NCBI GenBank assembly: GCA_002811645.1
Contig: PDIP01000101.1
Coordinates: 88,978-110,902 of the forward strand
Length of the DNA: 21,925 bases
From: Corallochytrium limacisporum
Taxonomy: Eukaryota; Opisthokonta
Reading direction: 5' to 3'
Shown: piece after piece, positions 8,428 to 17,601 of the stretch
How the letters are laid out: the number at the start of each line of letters is the position of its first letter
Position numbering within the stretch: position 1 is the first letter of the stretch
Program-made: the position numbers and the translations under genes
Notes under the pieces: model-generated
Told to the model about the DNA's origin: nothing
What the model saw: the letters and a program-made list of their open reading frames with translations, nothing else
The model's database searches: none

Positions 8428-9816
8428 ATGCACTGGATACGTCAGCTCACTCGCAGCCGGCAGAACATCAATTGGGCATGGCAGGTGGAACGGCGGTTTC
8501 ACACGACCTCTTCTTCTGCGCTAGCGGCTTGTGAGGGACCTACGGCTAGCTGTAGTCCTTGTGCTGGCAAGTATGACTTTGTGATCGTCGGGGGTGCTGT
8601 CATGGGCTGGTCGACGGCGTACTGGATGAAAACCTTGACGCAAGGATCGGCGAAACCGCCCTCTGTGGTCGTTATCGAGCGCGATTCCACTTACCGTCAC
8701 AGCACTACCGCAGCTTCGCTTGGAGGCTGTCGATTTCAATTCAGTGCGGCCGAAAATGTCCAAATGAGTCAGTTTGGAGCGGCTTTTCTCAGAGAAATTA
8801 ACCGGCATCTGGGAATTGCTCCTTCCGATCCTGTTGACGTGGGATTCCTGCCGCGACGGTATCTATTTCTCGGAGGGGAGCGTGACCAACCGCATTTTCG
8901 AGAGAATGTCAGTGTTCAGCGGTCGTGTGGTGTCGAAACTGAGTTCCTCACTCCGGCAGAAACAAGAGATCGATATCCCTGGCTCGCAGTGGATGACCTC
9001 TCCCTTGTACTGGTAGGTCAGGAGGGCGAAGGGTGGTTCGATCCACTTTCCCTAGTCCATGCTTTCCGGTGTAAGGCACAGAGCCTGGGTGTAGATTACA
9101 TCGCCAATGACACGGTGAACGGATTTACCCTGGACCAGCAAGGCACACGCATTACTCAGTGTCACACCATGACTGGCCTAACCATCGAGCCCAATGTGGC
9201 TGTGGTGAACGCAGTGGGAGGTGACGCAGGTGCCGTCGCGCGGATGGCAGGCATCGATGATGTCGACATCTCGCGTCGTAAACGGCAATGCATGGTCTTT
9301 GAATGCAAACGGAACTCAGATCATCCCTTGCCGGACATAGATACGTCACCGCTTGTGATCGATGCGGCTCAAGACTATCTGTACTTCCGCAGAGAAATGA
9401 GTGGTCTATACGTTGTGGGCCGCTCCCCAAAGCCGGGCGAAGACGATCCGGCGATTCAGGATCCGACTGATCCCCAGAGCTGGGAATTAGACTACGATCT
9501 TTTCGAGAATGACTGGTGGCCAGCACTTGCGCATCGTGTACCGGCATTTGAAGGTCTGCGACTGGTCAACGGTTGGATCGGACACTACGACTTCCACGCC
9601 CTAGACCAGAACGCAGTGTTGGGTCCACATCCAGAGATTGGTAACTTCCACTTCATCGCTGGCTTCAGCGGACATGGAATTCAACATGCTCCAGCAGCAG
9701 GGCGTCTGTGTGCGGAACAGTTGCTGTATGGGAAGACGTACCTCCTCGATATCAGTCCATTCCGCTACGACAGGATCCGGAACAGCAGTAGGACGGCTGA
9801 GATGAACATCATCTAA
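8428..9816 (+). CDS. FOXRED1: FOXRED1-like mitochondrial FAD-dependent oxidoreductase, 462 aa
   Basis: DAO-superfamily flavoprotein whose animal orthologue is an assembly factor for respiratory complex I. Residues 1 to about 30 form a basic, Ser/Thr-rich presequence with a plausible processing site around RRFHTTSS. The Rossmann FAD-binding start is KYDFVIVGGAVMGWSTAYW (48-66), followed by VVVIERDSTYRHSTTAASLGG. Later conserved stretches are EGWFDPLSLVHAFRCKAQSLGV (201-222), YFRREMSGLYVVGRSP, HRVPAFE, GHYDFHALDQNAVLGPHP and GFSGHGIQHAPAAGR. The C terminus, EMNII, resembles that of animal FOXRED1. Length and motif order fit the family. The ATG at 8428 is chosen because it supplies the presequence. 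The gene diverges from TM9 and converges on endosulfine with 211 bp between. Orthology is strong; the complex I role is inferred from the family. Confidence 0.93.
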   Translation: MHWIRQLTRSRQNINWAWQVERRFHTTSSSALAACEGPTASCSPCAGKYDFVIVGGAVMGWSTAYWMKTLTQGSAKPPSVVVIERDSTYRHSTTAASLGGCRFQFSAAENVQMSQFGAAFLREINRHLGIAPSDPVDVGFLPRRYLFLGGERDQPHFRENVSVQRSCGVETEFLTPAETRDRYPWLAVDDLSLVLVGQEGEGWFDPLSLVHAFRCKAQSLGVDYIANDTVNGFTLDQQGTRITQCHTMTGLTIEPNVAVVNAVGGDAGAVARMAGIDDVDISRRKRQCMVFECKRNSDHPLPDIDTSPLVIDAAQDYLYFRREMSGLYVVGRSPKPGEDDPAIQDPTDPQSWELDYDLFENDWWPALAHRVPAFEGLRLVNGWIGHYDFHALDQNAVLGPHPEIGNFHFIAGFSGHGIQHAPAAGRLCAEQLLYGKTYLLDISPFRYDRIRNSSRTAEMNII

Positions 9817-10027
9817 CACAGAGAAGGGCATTTCAGCTTTAAGTGGAGGGAGTGCTTGGAGGTATATTATTTTTAATGATTTTGTATTATAACAATCCCT
9901 GAAAATGATGATAAGGATTTCGTATGACAAGAATTTGCGATTTGTGCTGGATTAGGTTTCCCTTTGGAGTTCTCGTACCGGAACAAACTACTACGTCAAA
10001 AAAAAATGGTATTGGAAATGTCTTTAC
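9817..10027. other. short convergent intergenic region, two 3' ends
   Basis: 211 bp shared by the 3' ends of FOXRED1 and endosulfine. It is AT-rich around 9860-9920, with T/A runs and an A9 at 9999-10007, as expected for cleavage/polyadenylation zones. No canonical AATAAA dominates. Confidence 0.5.
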
Positions 10028-10318
10028 TTACTTGCTTTCTTCAGTCTTTTCAACTTCGTCCGTAACCAAGGGCGAGTGCTTCACCTGCTGCTCGCCGGGG
10101 TGCGGGATGCTCTCCGGTGTCGGCACAGCCGTTCCGAGTTTACCCAGCTGTGGTTTCTGCGCGCCCTGTTGCGTCATGGCCCAGTCTCCAGAGTCGAAGA
10201 ACTTGCGTTCGCCTGGCTTATTTAACCGCTTGTCCATGAGATTTTTCTTCATAGGGAGCTTGCCGTAGCGAGCCTTGAGCTTCTCCTCTTCGGTCTTGAG
10301 GGCCTGTGCGTCAGCCAT
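10028..10318 (-). CDS. ENSA: endosulfine/ARPP19/Igo family PP2A-B55 inhibitor, 96 aa
   Basis: Small, largely disordered phosphoprotein. In animals and yeast, Greatwall/Rim15 kinase phosphorylates the serine of FDSGD, turning it into an inhibitor of PP2A-B55 at mitotic entry or quiescence. Here the core runs from about residue 11 to 48: EEEKLKARYGKLPMKKNLMDKRLNK followed by ERKFFDSGDW. The predicted phosphosite is S43. The residue after FDSGD is W rather than the usual Y. The tail (about 49-96) is Pro/Glu-rich with a TPES site. The ATG at 10318 is the first in frame; reading further upstream to 10336 has only a TTG. Length matches the family. It converges with FOXRED1. Identification is firm; the partner kinase is not in this window. 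Confidence 0.93.
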   Translation of the reverse strand: MADAQALKTEEEKLKARYGKLPMKKNLMDKRLNKPGERKFFDSGDWAMTQQGAQKPQLGKLGTAVPTPESIPHPGEQQVKHSPLVTDEVEKTEESK

Positions 10319-11834
10319 GATTCCACCTGCGCTCAAATACAGACAGTGCTTTGGTTGAACTTCGATCAGCTTTTGCCCTAGTCCTTTCTTGGAACTGTTT
10401 TCTTATGTTCGAAATTGCTTTAATGAACAGCCAGTCTGGTCCTCGTGTGTAGCCTGACTTATTACCTTTATTGCAAGTCTTTTAGAGTCGCTGATTTTCT
10501 TCCTAAATTTGTCGCTTTTCCTAGTTCATAGTCCGATGTTGTTCTATTTCGCGACATTCTTCGACAGCTTCAATACCAGCATATGGTCGAATCATACAAC
10601 TACATGGTCTTATTTCATTATTGTGACCAATTCAACAAGAATTCAGGAATAATCACATCCAAGACTGGAACCGAAACAACAGTTCATTATGTCAACTTAG
10701 CGCAACTGCCGCCACAAAATTTACGATCTTCGAATTGGCAAAAGCACGGCCGCAGAAATTTTCAGCGGGGAGAGGACACACTGCCGATGGAGGAGGGAGG
10801 GGGATTTTAGTTAACGATTGGCAATGGGAGGGGAGGATTAAGTACCGCATTTCCCGTCCCGACGCAGCCATCCCCGGGATACAACTCTCCCCCCCCCCCT
10901 CGGCCCCAACCATAACGCGAGCGAGCGAAAATGCAAAAGCGCAAATGCTGCTGGTCACATCACCGGAGAAAAGCGCCGGAGCGCGCATGAGCGGGTGGGG
11001 AGTGGGAGGGGGAGGGCGGGACCAACAATACCGAAAACAAAAAAAAAAAAAAGGAAAAAGAATTCAAAGAAAAAATTGGACCACGGGGCCCTTGCAGCCA
11101 GCCTCGCGCCACACACACATCCGGCGGGGGAGCCGGTCGGGTGTTTTACTGCACCGAAAGAAAACAAGACAAGAAGAAAAGATAAAAGAGCTCTCTCTGT
11201 CTTTGTCTCTCCGAGGGAGCTGCACACAGTTTGTATGGTGAGGTCTCGTCGCCCGGCTTGGCACTTTTGTACTACGGTGCCAACCCAACGGTCCCTGTTT
11301 TGCCTCTTTGCTCCTCCAGTCTTGGCCCAAAGGTTGGAATATTCTGTATATCTGTATATAACGTACCAGGAGAATACAACGAATCATTACTTTGTGTTCC
11401 AGAGAAGTGGTTCATTTGTTGGTATTAAAGTTAATTGATTCAGTTTGATTGTCTCCGGGGCGGGAGTGGAGCCCTTGGGAGGGGGGGAGGGGAGCCTCGC
11501 GTGGCTGTCTCTGCAAGGCTGTGCAGTACGGCGATTGGAAACGGGCACCGCGGGGGGTTGGGAGTCACAGTTGTTTCTTCGAAGACAATATAATAATAAT
11601 CTGTCGGCAAGGTCTGTATATCTACTATTCTCTCTTATCGTGATGAATCGTGGGCCATGATGATGTAGCTATTGGTACTTGGTGCGACAGATCCATGTAT
11701 CTTGGATGGAGTTGACAAAGGTGTCGTAGACACGTGATTGCGATGGACACACAGTCCCAGAGGACTACAATATGTAATCGGGACAGGTAGATTTTAATAT
11801 TTTTAGTTCATTGGAAGTAATTCATTAGGCCATC
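10319..11834. other. divergent intergenic region between endosulfine and bS18m genes
   Basis: About 1.5 kb. It contains C11 at 10889-10899, A14 at 11039-11052, a purine-rich stretch from about 11030 to 11190, CT-rich patches near 11190-11215 and a G-rich stretch near 11457-11500. Translations cross these tracts and look random. No RNA gene or mobile element recognised. It should hold two promoters and leaders. Confidence 0.6.
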
Positions 11835-12917
11835 ATGAGCGCCCTTGCACTAGCAAGTTTGGTGCGTTCGACAGCCAGGTCGCTGCGGATAGGAAGTGCC
11901 TCTAATGGATCAACACATGTCACACGAGTCGTAGTAGCCCGATGGCAGCAGTGCGGCTTTGCAAACCAGTCTTCATCCGACGACGACGGATCCAGTTCAT
12001 CACCAGATATAAGTCATACCCAAGATTCGCAGAGGGTTCGGGAAGCTGCAGAAGCAGACCCTGCTGTCCGCTACTCGTCCACCGGAATCATTGAGCATGA
12101 AATTGGTTCTGAGGGGCTCAGCAAGGACACCTTCCTCGGAGCACGGGCCGATGACGAAGAAGCAGACGTCGCCAGCACCGGTGGCAACCCAGATGATGAC
12201 TGGCTCCTGACTGCAGCAGAGCTGAAAAAGAAACATGGCAAATGGTACGACCTTTCCATTGGTACTCCTCTCGGTGCAGATCTGCAGAACCCGGACATTC
12301 GGCCGTACTTTAAGAATCCACCAGGTCCAGACGACGATGTCGTGGGCTATGGTCAGCCCCGGTACGAGGACAATGTTCTGCGATACGAATATTGCCCAGT
12401 TTGTTCCAGTGCACAGCCGCTGGACTACAAGAACGTCTACTTCCTGTCCAAGTTTGTAAGCTCCGATGGCCGCATCCTGCCTCGGAGCGTAACTGGCGTT
12501 TGCAAACGGCAACAAAAGCGTCTGACCAGGGCCATCAAACACTCTCGGTCCGCAGGCTATATGCCTTACACTGGTAAACTCTACTTTGACGAGAGTATGC
12601 CGGACTTTGCAGTCCCTCGTCTGCCCCCGAAGACGAACCTAGAGAGCCGAGCCCGTGAGGCCATTGCCAGGCGGAAAAAGATCGCTGAGCAGCGTGACTC
12701 GTCCTTGGGCGACCTCATTGGCGGTGCTAGGCGCAAAACAAAACGACGTGCCGCTGACAATGAACAGCAAGTCGCAACAGCGGAGGATAGTGTTGAGAGG
12801 GATGACGAAACCTTTACGGAGGTGGCAGGAGCAGCGGGCGAGACACCTGAGATGCCCTCTTCCCCGGTGGCTCCCCAAGAGCAGTCCAACGTGAACGCTC
12901 CCAAACCACAAGCATAG
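11835..12917 (+). CDS. mitochondrial small-subunit ribosomal protein bS18m with long extensions, 360 aa
   Basis: The bS18 core spans about residues 187-247: CPVCSSAQPLDYKNVYFLSK, then SDGRILPRSVTGVCKRQQKRLTRAIKHSRSAGYMPY, matching the bacterial DYK...L..F....GKILPRR.TG...K.QR.L..AIK.AR...L.P pattern. C187, C190 and C223 could form part of a metal site as in some mitochondrial S18 proteins (inference). Residues 1 to about 42 are basic and Ser/Ala-rich without acidic residues, a good mitochondrial presequence. Bacterial S18 is about 75 residues, so there is an N-terminal extension of about 145 residues after the presequence and a charged C-terminal tail of about 110 residues. The ATG at 11835 supplies the presequence. 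A plastid S18 is less likely because plastid copies are usually short and organelle-encoded. Confidence 0.88.
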   Translation: MSALALASLVRSTARSLRIGSASNGSTHVTRVVVARWQQCGFANQSSSDDDGSSSSPDISHTQDSQRVREAAEADPAVRYSSTGIIEHEIGSEGLSKDTFLGARADDEEADVASTGGNPDDDWLLTAAELKKKHGKWYDLSIGTPLGADLQNPDIRPYFKNPPGPDDDVVGYGQPRYEDNVLRYEYCPVCSSAQPLDYKNVYFLSKFVSSDGRILPRSVTGVCKRQQKRLTRAIKHSRSAGYMPYTGKLYFDESMPDFAVPRLPPKTNLESRAREAIARRKKIAEQRDSSLGDLIGGARRKTKRRAADNEQQVATAEDSVERDDETFTEVAGAAGETPEMPSSPVAPQEQSNVNAPKPQA

Positions 12918-13100
12918 GTTACATGATTCTCCAATAGACATGCTTTGCCCCTGTAAACTATAATATGAATTCATACGCCTGGTTCGTCAAGTACTCCGTA
13001 ATTAGGAATTTGAGGATCACCGAAAGCCCTAATCGCTAACCACATCTTACGCCGTGCACCAACACCCCCGTTCCCGAGGGGACCCTCGCGCGTTGCCCAC

Positions 13101-13149
13101 TATATAATATACGGACCTTTCTATAAATAATGACCTCCCGAAAAGGAGG
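13101..13149 (+). promoter_or_regulatory. paired TATA-like elements followed by a small hairpin
   Basis: TATATAATATA at 13101-13111 and TATAAATAA at 13122-13130 lie in otherwise GC-rich DNA. They are followed by CCTCC-CGAAAA-GGAGG at 13134-13149, a 5-bp stem with a 6-nt loop. This could be a core promoter for an unrecognised transcript or chance AT-rich sequence. I tested by eye for U1-U6, SRP and RNase P hallmarks and found none. Confidence 0.25.
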
Positions 13150-14074
13150 AAAAGGTTGGAGGCGGTGGTTCTTTCAGCTTCGGGATCCCTCCGCCCTGCG
13201 CAGTTCGGCCCACCCTGGTCCCCCAGTACGAGACCCATGCGCACCGGCAGCGGGTAGAAAATGGACCGAGCGACCGACCTGAGTGGGTGTGCAGTGAGCA
13301 GCAGCAGAGAGTGTTGGGAGGGAACCGCACCCCACCCCCCGCCCCGCAGGGGAAGGGGTTGCGAGCTCCTTGGGTATTGGGGGAAACCGGGGTTTGAATG
13401 CTTGGCAAAAGGATTTCACTGAAATTGCGGGATCTGTTAGCTATTTTCCAAACCTCTCCCTATCAATTATTCAAATACACCCTGGTAGCAGTGTGCCAGT
13501 ATCGCAAAAGGAGGCAAAAACACAAGGTAAGACTTTTACCGACACGTTCGCGGCCCACCCCCCCCTTACGGGTTTCGATTAAAACATTCTCAAACTCTGG
13601 TGGTTTTATATGGGTCTCCTCGTTCCCTTGGCACGCGGTGGCCAGTCTGCGATTGCCTCCGAAGTTTTTCTTCTTCTTTTTCTTTTTTTTTTACTTTTTG
13701 GTTTGGCCTGTGTTTTCGGTTTTTTTTTGGGTGTCTGTCAGGCGGGTGTGCCGCTTTTCCGTTTTTTTTTTGCCTTCTCTCGAAGGTTCTCGCTCGCTTG
13801 CTGAACTCGCCCTGTCTGTGTGACCCGAGCGCGCCCGGGAGAACCCACCAACGAAACATTGGCGTGTCCCGTCACAGTGACCCATCTACCTCTGCTGCCA
13901 ACCCACTGTAGACGCACCCGCTCTTTATTCGTCACCGTCCCCAACCCCCGTTTAATTTCCTCGGGACGTTCTGTTCTGTCCCCCTCCCTCACTTGGCCGT
14001 CGTTACAGGCCCGGGAGGAGGCGGTCCAGGTACAACTCTCTCACCGGCCTTGGACAAGGGAGGAGAGCTCTTTG

Positions 14075-14097
14075 CTCTCTCTCTCTCTCTCTCTCTC
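14075..14097 (+). repeat. (CT)11 microsatellite
   Basis: An uninterrupted CT dinucleotide array of 23 nt, continuing into a short C run. It lies in the long intergenic region. GA/CT arrays are frequent in eukaryotic promoters, but a role here is not shown. Confidence 0.9.
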
Positions 14098-15278
14098 CCC
14101 CCGCGGGGTTCTCCCCAACTCCTGACCTTCAACATTTTATGATTTTGCCTTGGCGATTTGCTTGTTTTTATTTGCAGCCGCTCCGGCCCATGATTGAAAC
14201 CGAAAGACCCGTGCGCTGCTGGTGAAAGATTGAGAGAGCGAGACCCTTCCCTCCTCCCGCCGGACGGGAGAGAGCGGGCCAGCGGAAACGCCGACGACTT
14301 TTACTGTCCAGCCCGACTTACCTCACCACCCGAGAACCAAGACAACGGCTGTTGGCCTGAGAACTCGACCGAAGGGAGGGGGGAGGGGCGCTGGCTCTTG
14401 GCGGCGATGTTTGGTGAAGTGGGGAGAGGACAGCTCTGTCAGCACAACCACCGGCCCGGTTTCTTCGTATATTCGCTCTGCCTTTTCTTTTCCGTTCGAG
14501 TGCATCACACGCAAGCACGGCACGGCACGGCGGGTTAATAGAGAAAGGTGGAGGAAAAATGAAACAAAATAAAAGGAGACCCAGTCCGGGCGATGAACGG
14601 GGTAAGGTCAGAGGGTCGGGTCATTGACACGCGACAGAAAGCGCTCTTTCCCCCCTTTCCTCCCTTCCTCGCTCGTTCTTCTCGCTCTCATGCGTCCTTG
14701 TGCTTTTTGCCTTTCCCGGTTTTATTTTCTCTGCTTTTTTGGCTCATTGGTATTTTTCTGTGGATCTTCGGGGACCAAACCCCTCTCTCCTAGCCCTACA
14801 CTGGCGTACATTTGCTATACATAGACCACCAATGATTTAGTTCATTACTTGCGGTTTTGACTCTCTCCCCCTTTTGCCCGTTTGTGGAAGGAAAAGGAAA
14901 AAGGAAAACGAACGAAAAAACGAGAGAGTTTCCCTTATCTCACTACTACGCAATGGGTGGCCCCCCTCCCCCCCCCATTCCTTTGTTCCAGCGCACACTC
15001 CTTAAAACCGAAATACTCTACCCTGCGTTGCCTTCATTTGGTTACACGGGCGCCCGTACTCGCGTTCGGAACACGAGACTGCAAAGAGGGAAGAAAAAGG
15101 GCAGGAGAACTCCGAAACGGCAGGCAGCGGGGCAGCTGCAAAAAGTGGACCACAACCGAAAATTCATTAACAGAGGGTTGGGTAGATTGAGTATGGGGTC
15201 CTGCGTGTGTTACTTGCTCTCTCCCCAACGAAACGAGAAAGTTTCATCCCAAGTTTTTTCCTTGCCAGTCGTTGGATT

Positions 15279-15289
15279 CCCCCCCCCCC
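15279..15289 (+). repeat. poly(C) run, 11 nt
   Basis: Eleven consecutive C, about 0.9 kb upstream of the RING gene; T10 at 15335-15344 follows. Another C-rich pair lies at 14961-14966 and 14968-14976. Confidence 0.85.
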
Positions 15290-15766
15290 TTTGGGAGTGG
15301 GGTCTCTCTCATTGTGCTGACGCTGCGAGACCTGTTTTTTTTTTCCTCCCTGTCCTTTTTCTTTTTGGGTACTGGGCCTGGGGAAGGCACCGGGGCCACC
15401 GCCACTGCTGCCGTGACCAGGAGAGGGCCCGAGGGGAGTCCTAGCGCTCTTGCTTCTTTCCCGGCCGCGATAGAGTGGGGAGGCGGGCCACCGCAAATCG
15501 TCGTTCTCGTTTTTCGCAGCCTCTCTCTCTACAAGTTCGCCTCCTGATTACTGAGGGCGCTTCGTGGTTTAGCGAGTGAGTGGCTCTTTTGCGAGAGTGT
15601 GCGGCGGCGAAGTGTTTTCATTTCGGTCTCCCTAACTCATTGCCCATCACATGAAGAGTGGATTTGGGATCGAAGGATGCGGAATATGTTGCTGCAGCAT
15701 TGTCGAGGAGTACGTCCCCAATGAGGTATGAAATTGCGCAGGGGCTGTGTATCTGGTAGGTGGTCA

Positions 15767-16030
15767 TCAACGGTTCAAATAGATATTACTCTGGTCACCT
15801 TTAGGCATAGAGCGGTAGTTCGCCAAGAGCTCGAAGACCCGTAGTAGGACAGCCTCTGCAGTAGGCTTGTTTGTAGTTTTAGTTGATACGGGGAGATTGC
15901 TCAGAGCTTGATTTAATTGTGGTAGGAGACAGCTGAGGACAGGATCCAGCCGACACCTAAAGGACCAAGTATCAGTCTGGGATAAAGGGAAAGAATAGCT
16001 TCCTGCATCTTTTACAGGTAATACTCTCAT
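15767..16030 (-). CDS. possible small protein of unknown function, 87 aa
   Basis: An ATG-started frame of 87 codons, divergent from the PA-TM-RING gene and separated from its 16192 start by about 160 bp. The C-terminal 60 residues have balanced, helix-friendly composition (LDPVLSCLLPQLNQAL, then TAEAVLLRVFELLANYRSM), unlike the low-complexity translations elsewhere in this region. I do not recognise a family. A minus-strand acceptor-like TCCTTTAG before codon GTGTCGG raises the alternative that this is only a last exon, but no upstream exon was found. It may equally be a chance ORF. Confidence 0.25.
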   Translation of the reverse strand: MRVLPVKDAGSYSFPLSQTDTWSFRCRLDPVLSCLLPQLNQALSNLPVSTKTTNKPTAEAVLLRVFELLANYRSMPKGDQSNIYLNR

Positions 16031-16191
16031 TAGCGGGCGAGGTTGACCTTGCCCCCATTAGTAGGCCATAAGAGAACAGAAGGACGCAAACTATGCACAC
16101 AGAACGAGAGTTGAGGACGGGGGTGGGCCACCTGGAATCATCGGAAGGTAGAGGTCCATCCGCCTGGGGTCAGGCCACCAGAAATTTCAGC

Positions 16192-17469
16192 ATGGTTGTG
16201 TCTTCGCTCGGCCGGAGGTGTGCAACACCTTTTGTTACAGCAGTATTGTTCCTGCAGCTCATGATCTGTTCCTTGAGCTTTTTTGATTCACAAGTCGGTG
16301 CGGTGATTGCTGTGACAGAGGAGCGGGTCTCCTTTGCGTTCCAAGATTTGCAGGCAAGTCTTGGGCCTGCCTTCCCAGAAGATGGATTGACGGGCTTCAC
16401 AGTAGTACCCCAAAACTTGGAAGGGTGCACTCCCATCGATGTGCACCAACTCAAGGACAAGGAGAGCCACTCAGGTGGAGAGCCTGGACTCCATCACAGT
16501 GATGGCCAGGACCGGCCGCTATTCTTCCTCCTGATCCGCGGTGGCTGTGCGTTTGCCACCAAGATTATCAATGCGCAGAACGCTGGTGCGGATGCAGTGA
16601 TTGTGGCGGACAACATTTACGGCCCGCTGCTCACCATGTACGACCGCGACGAGCTGTCTCACGACATCCACATTCCTTCGGTATTTGTGTCCAAAGCGGA
16701 CGGTGTTATTATCCGGCGTCTGGCCACCCACACGACCCTCTTCACACTCAACAACAACCCACAGCTTACCATTGCGACCGTGTCTGGTCCATTCATTGTG
16801 GTGGTGGTGCTCATGGTGCTGATCGTCGTGTGCTATGCGATTGCCCGGCAGAGGCGCGCGGGCCTTCTAGGTCACGGATCCCGCGCCGTTCTAACTGAAA
16901 GCATCCTCCGCCGCATCCCCATGCGTTACTATCAGAAGCACGAATTTAACACGGGCTGTAGTATCTGTCTTGATGACTTCGAAGAGGAGGAACAGATCCG
17001 AATGCTGCCGTGTGGGCATGAGTATCACGTGAATTGCGTGGACCATTGGTTGACCACCCGGTCCGCGACATGTCCCATCTGCAAGAGAGATCTCATTGCC
17101 ACAATGAACAATACGGGCACAAACAACAGTAACTGCACCAATTGCAATAGCCGTGGTACCACACCGACTGGCATCGCACCGACGGCAATGCTCCAGGTGA
17201 ACACGAACGGTAGTCACACCGGTGCAGGCTACAACTTGGATATCCTGGATGAGGATACCCCCTTACTCTCTTCGAACAGCGCCTCACCGGTAGGGCGCCT
17301 CACTCTGAGTCCGCGCGCGATGAACTCACGGCGCAGTTCCACTCCTCGTAGTGTCATTGCGGGTAGCAGCAGCGGATCGTCATCGTCGGGTGACAGCGAC
17401 ATTGCCGACGACGGCAGCGACATGTGCGTGGTGAACATGCAGAGTTCGGACGAGGGCAAGTATGCATGA
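16192..17469 (+). CDS. PA-TM-RING-H2 E3 ubiquitin ligase (RNF13/RMR-like), 425 aa
   Basis: Single-pass endomembrane ubiquitin ligase. Residues 1 to about 37 form a signal peptide (hydrophobic core FVTAVLFLQLMICSLSF). A lumenal protease-associated domain spans about 60-182, with IRGGCAFATKIINAQNAGADAVIVAD as its hallmark. The transmembrane helix is about 200-218 (FIVVVVLMVLIVVCYAI), followed by basic ARQRR. The cytosolic RING-H2 has C256, C259, C274, H276, H279, C282, C294 and C297, plus W286. The tail contains an acidic dileucine EDTPLL (about 354-359), suggesting endosome/vacuole sorting, and a Ser-rich segment. I chose 16192 because it has A at -3 and G at +4 and starts just before the signal peptide. 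An upstream in-frame ATG at 16093 would add 33 residues that would bury the signal sequence. It converges with the Nudix gene (132 bp). Substrates unknown. Confidence 0.92.
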   Translation: MVVSSLGRRCATPFVTAVLFLQLMICSLSFFDSQVGAVIAVTEERVSFAFQDLQASLGPAFPEDGLTGFTVVPQNLEGCTPIDVHQLKDKESHSGGEPGLHHSDGQDRPLFFLLIRGGCAFATKIINAQNAGADAVIVADNIYGPLLTMYDRDELSHDIHIPSVFVSKADGVIIRRLATHTTLFTLNNNPQLTIATVSGPFIVVVVLMVLIVVCYAIARQRRAGLLGHGSRAVLTESILRRIPMRYYQKHEFNTGCSICLDDFEEEEQIRMLPCGHEYHVNCVDHWLTTRSATCPICKRDLIATMNNTGTNNSNCTNCNSRGTTPTGIAPTAMLQVNTNGSHTGAGYNLDILDEDTPLLSSNSASPVGRLTLSPRAMNSRRSSTPRSVIAGSSSGSSSSGDSDIADDGSDMCVVNMQSSDEGKYA

Positions 17470-17601
17470 TCCATTGACAAATTATTTTGAAACATAACAT
17501 ATCTATACAAAGAAAATGGAATGACGAGTTTTGACTTTACGACCACGAGAGTGTTCATGTTCATGTTGCGATGATTCTTCCCAATACAGCAAAGTTGAGT
17601 G

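Larger units (their letters stand above)
12918..16191. other. 3.3 kb mainly non-coding, pyrimidine-rich region
   Basis: Between the bS18m stop and the RING-gene start. Contents: TATA-like strings at 13101-13111 and 13122-13130; a CCTCC/GGAGG hairpin at 13134-13149; C8 at 13558-13565; T10 at 13683-13692 and other T runs to about 13770; a (CT)11 tract at 14075-14097; C9 at 14968-14976; C11 at 15279-15289; T10 at 15335-15344. A donor-like AAG|GTAAGA (intron base 1 at 13527) and an acceptor-like TTTTTATTTGCAG ending at 14177 could bound a leader intron. Many translatable stretches exist but are low-complexity. Only the minus-strand frame at 15767-16030 looks mildly protein-like. Confidence 0.55.

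Noticed and set aside
9818-9830. ACAGAGAAGG, resembling the U6 snRNA ACAGAGA box
   Set aside because: None of the adjoining U6 sequence is present, and it lies just after the FOXRED1 stop.
13398-15547. Many 60-195-codon frames in the long gap
   Set aside because: They translate T, C and CT tracts (Phe, Pro, Ser/Leu runs), overlap each other on all frames and resemble no family.
16093-16191. Upstream ATG of the RING gene (33 extra residues)
   Set aside because: It would place a polar segment before the signal peptide, and the ATG at 16192 has better context. Kept as an alternative start only.
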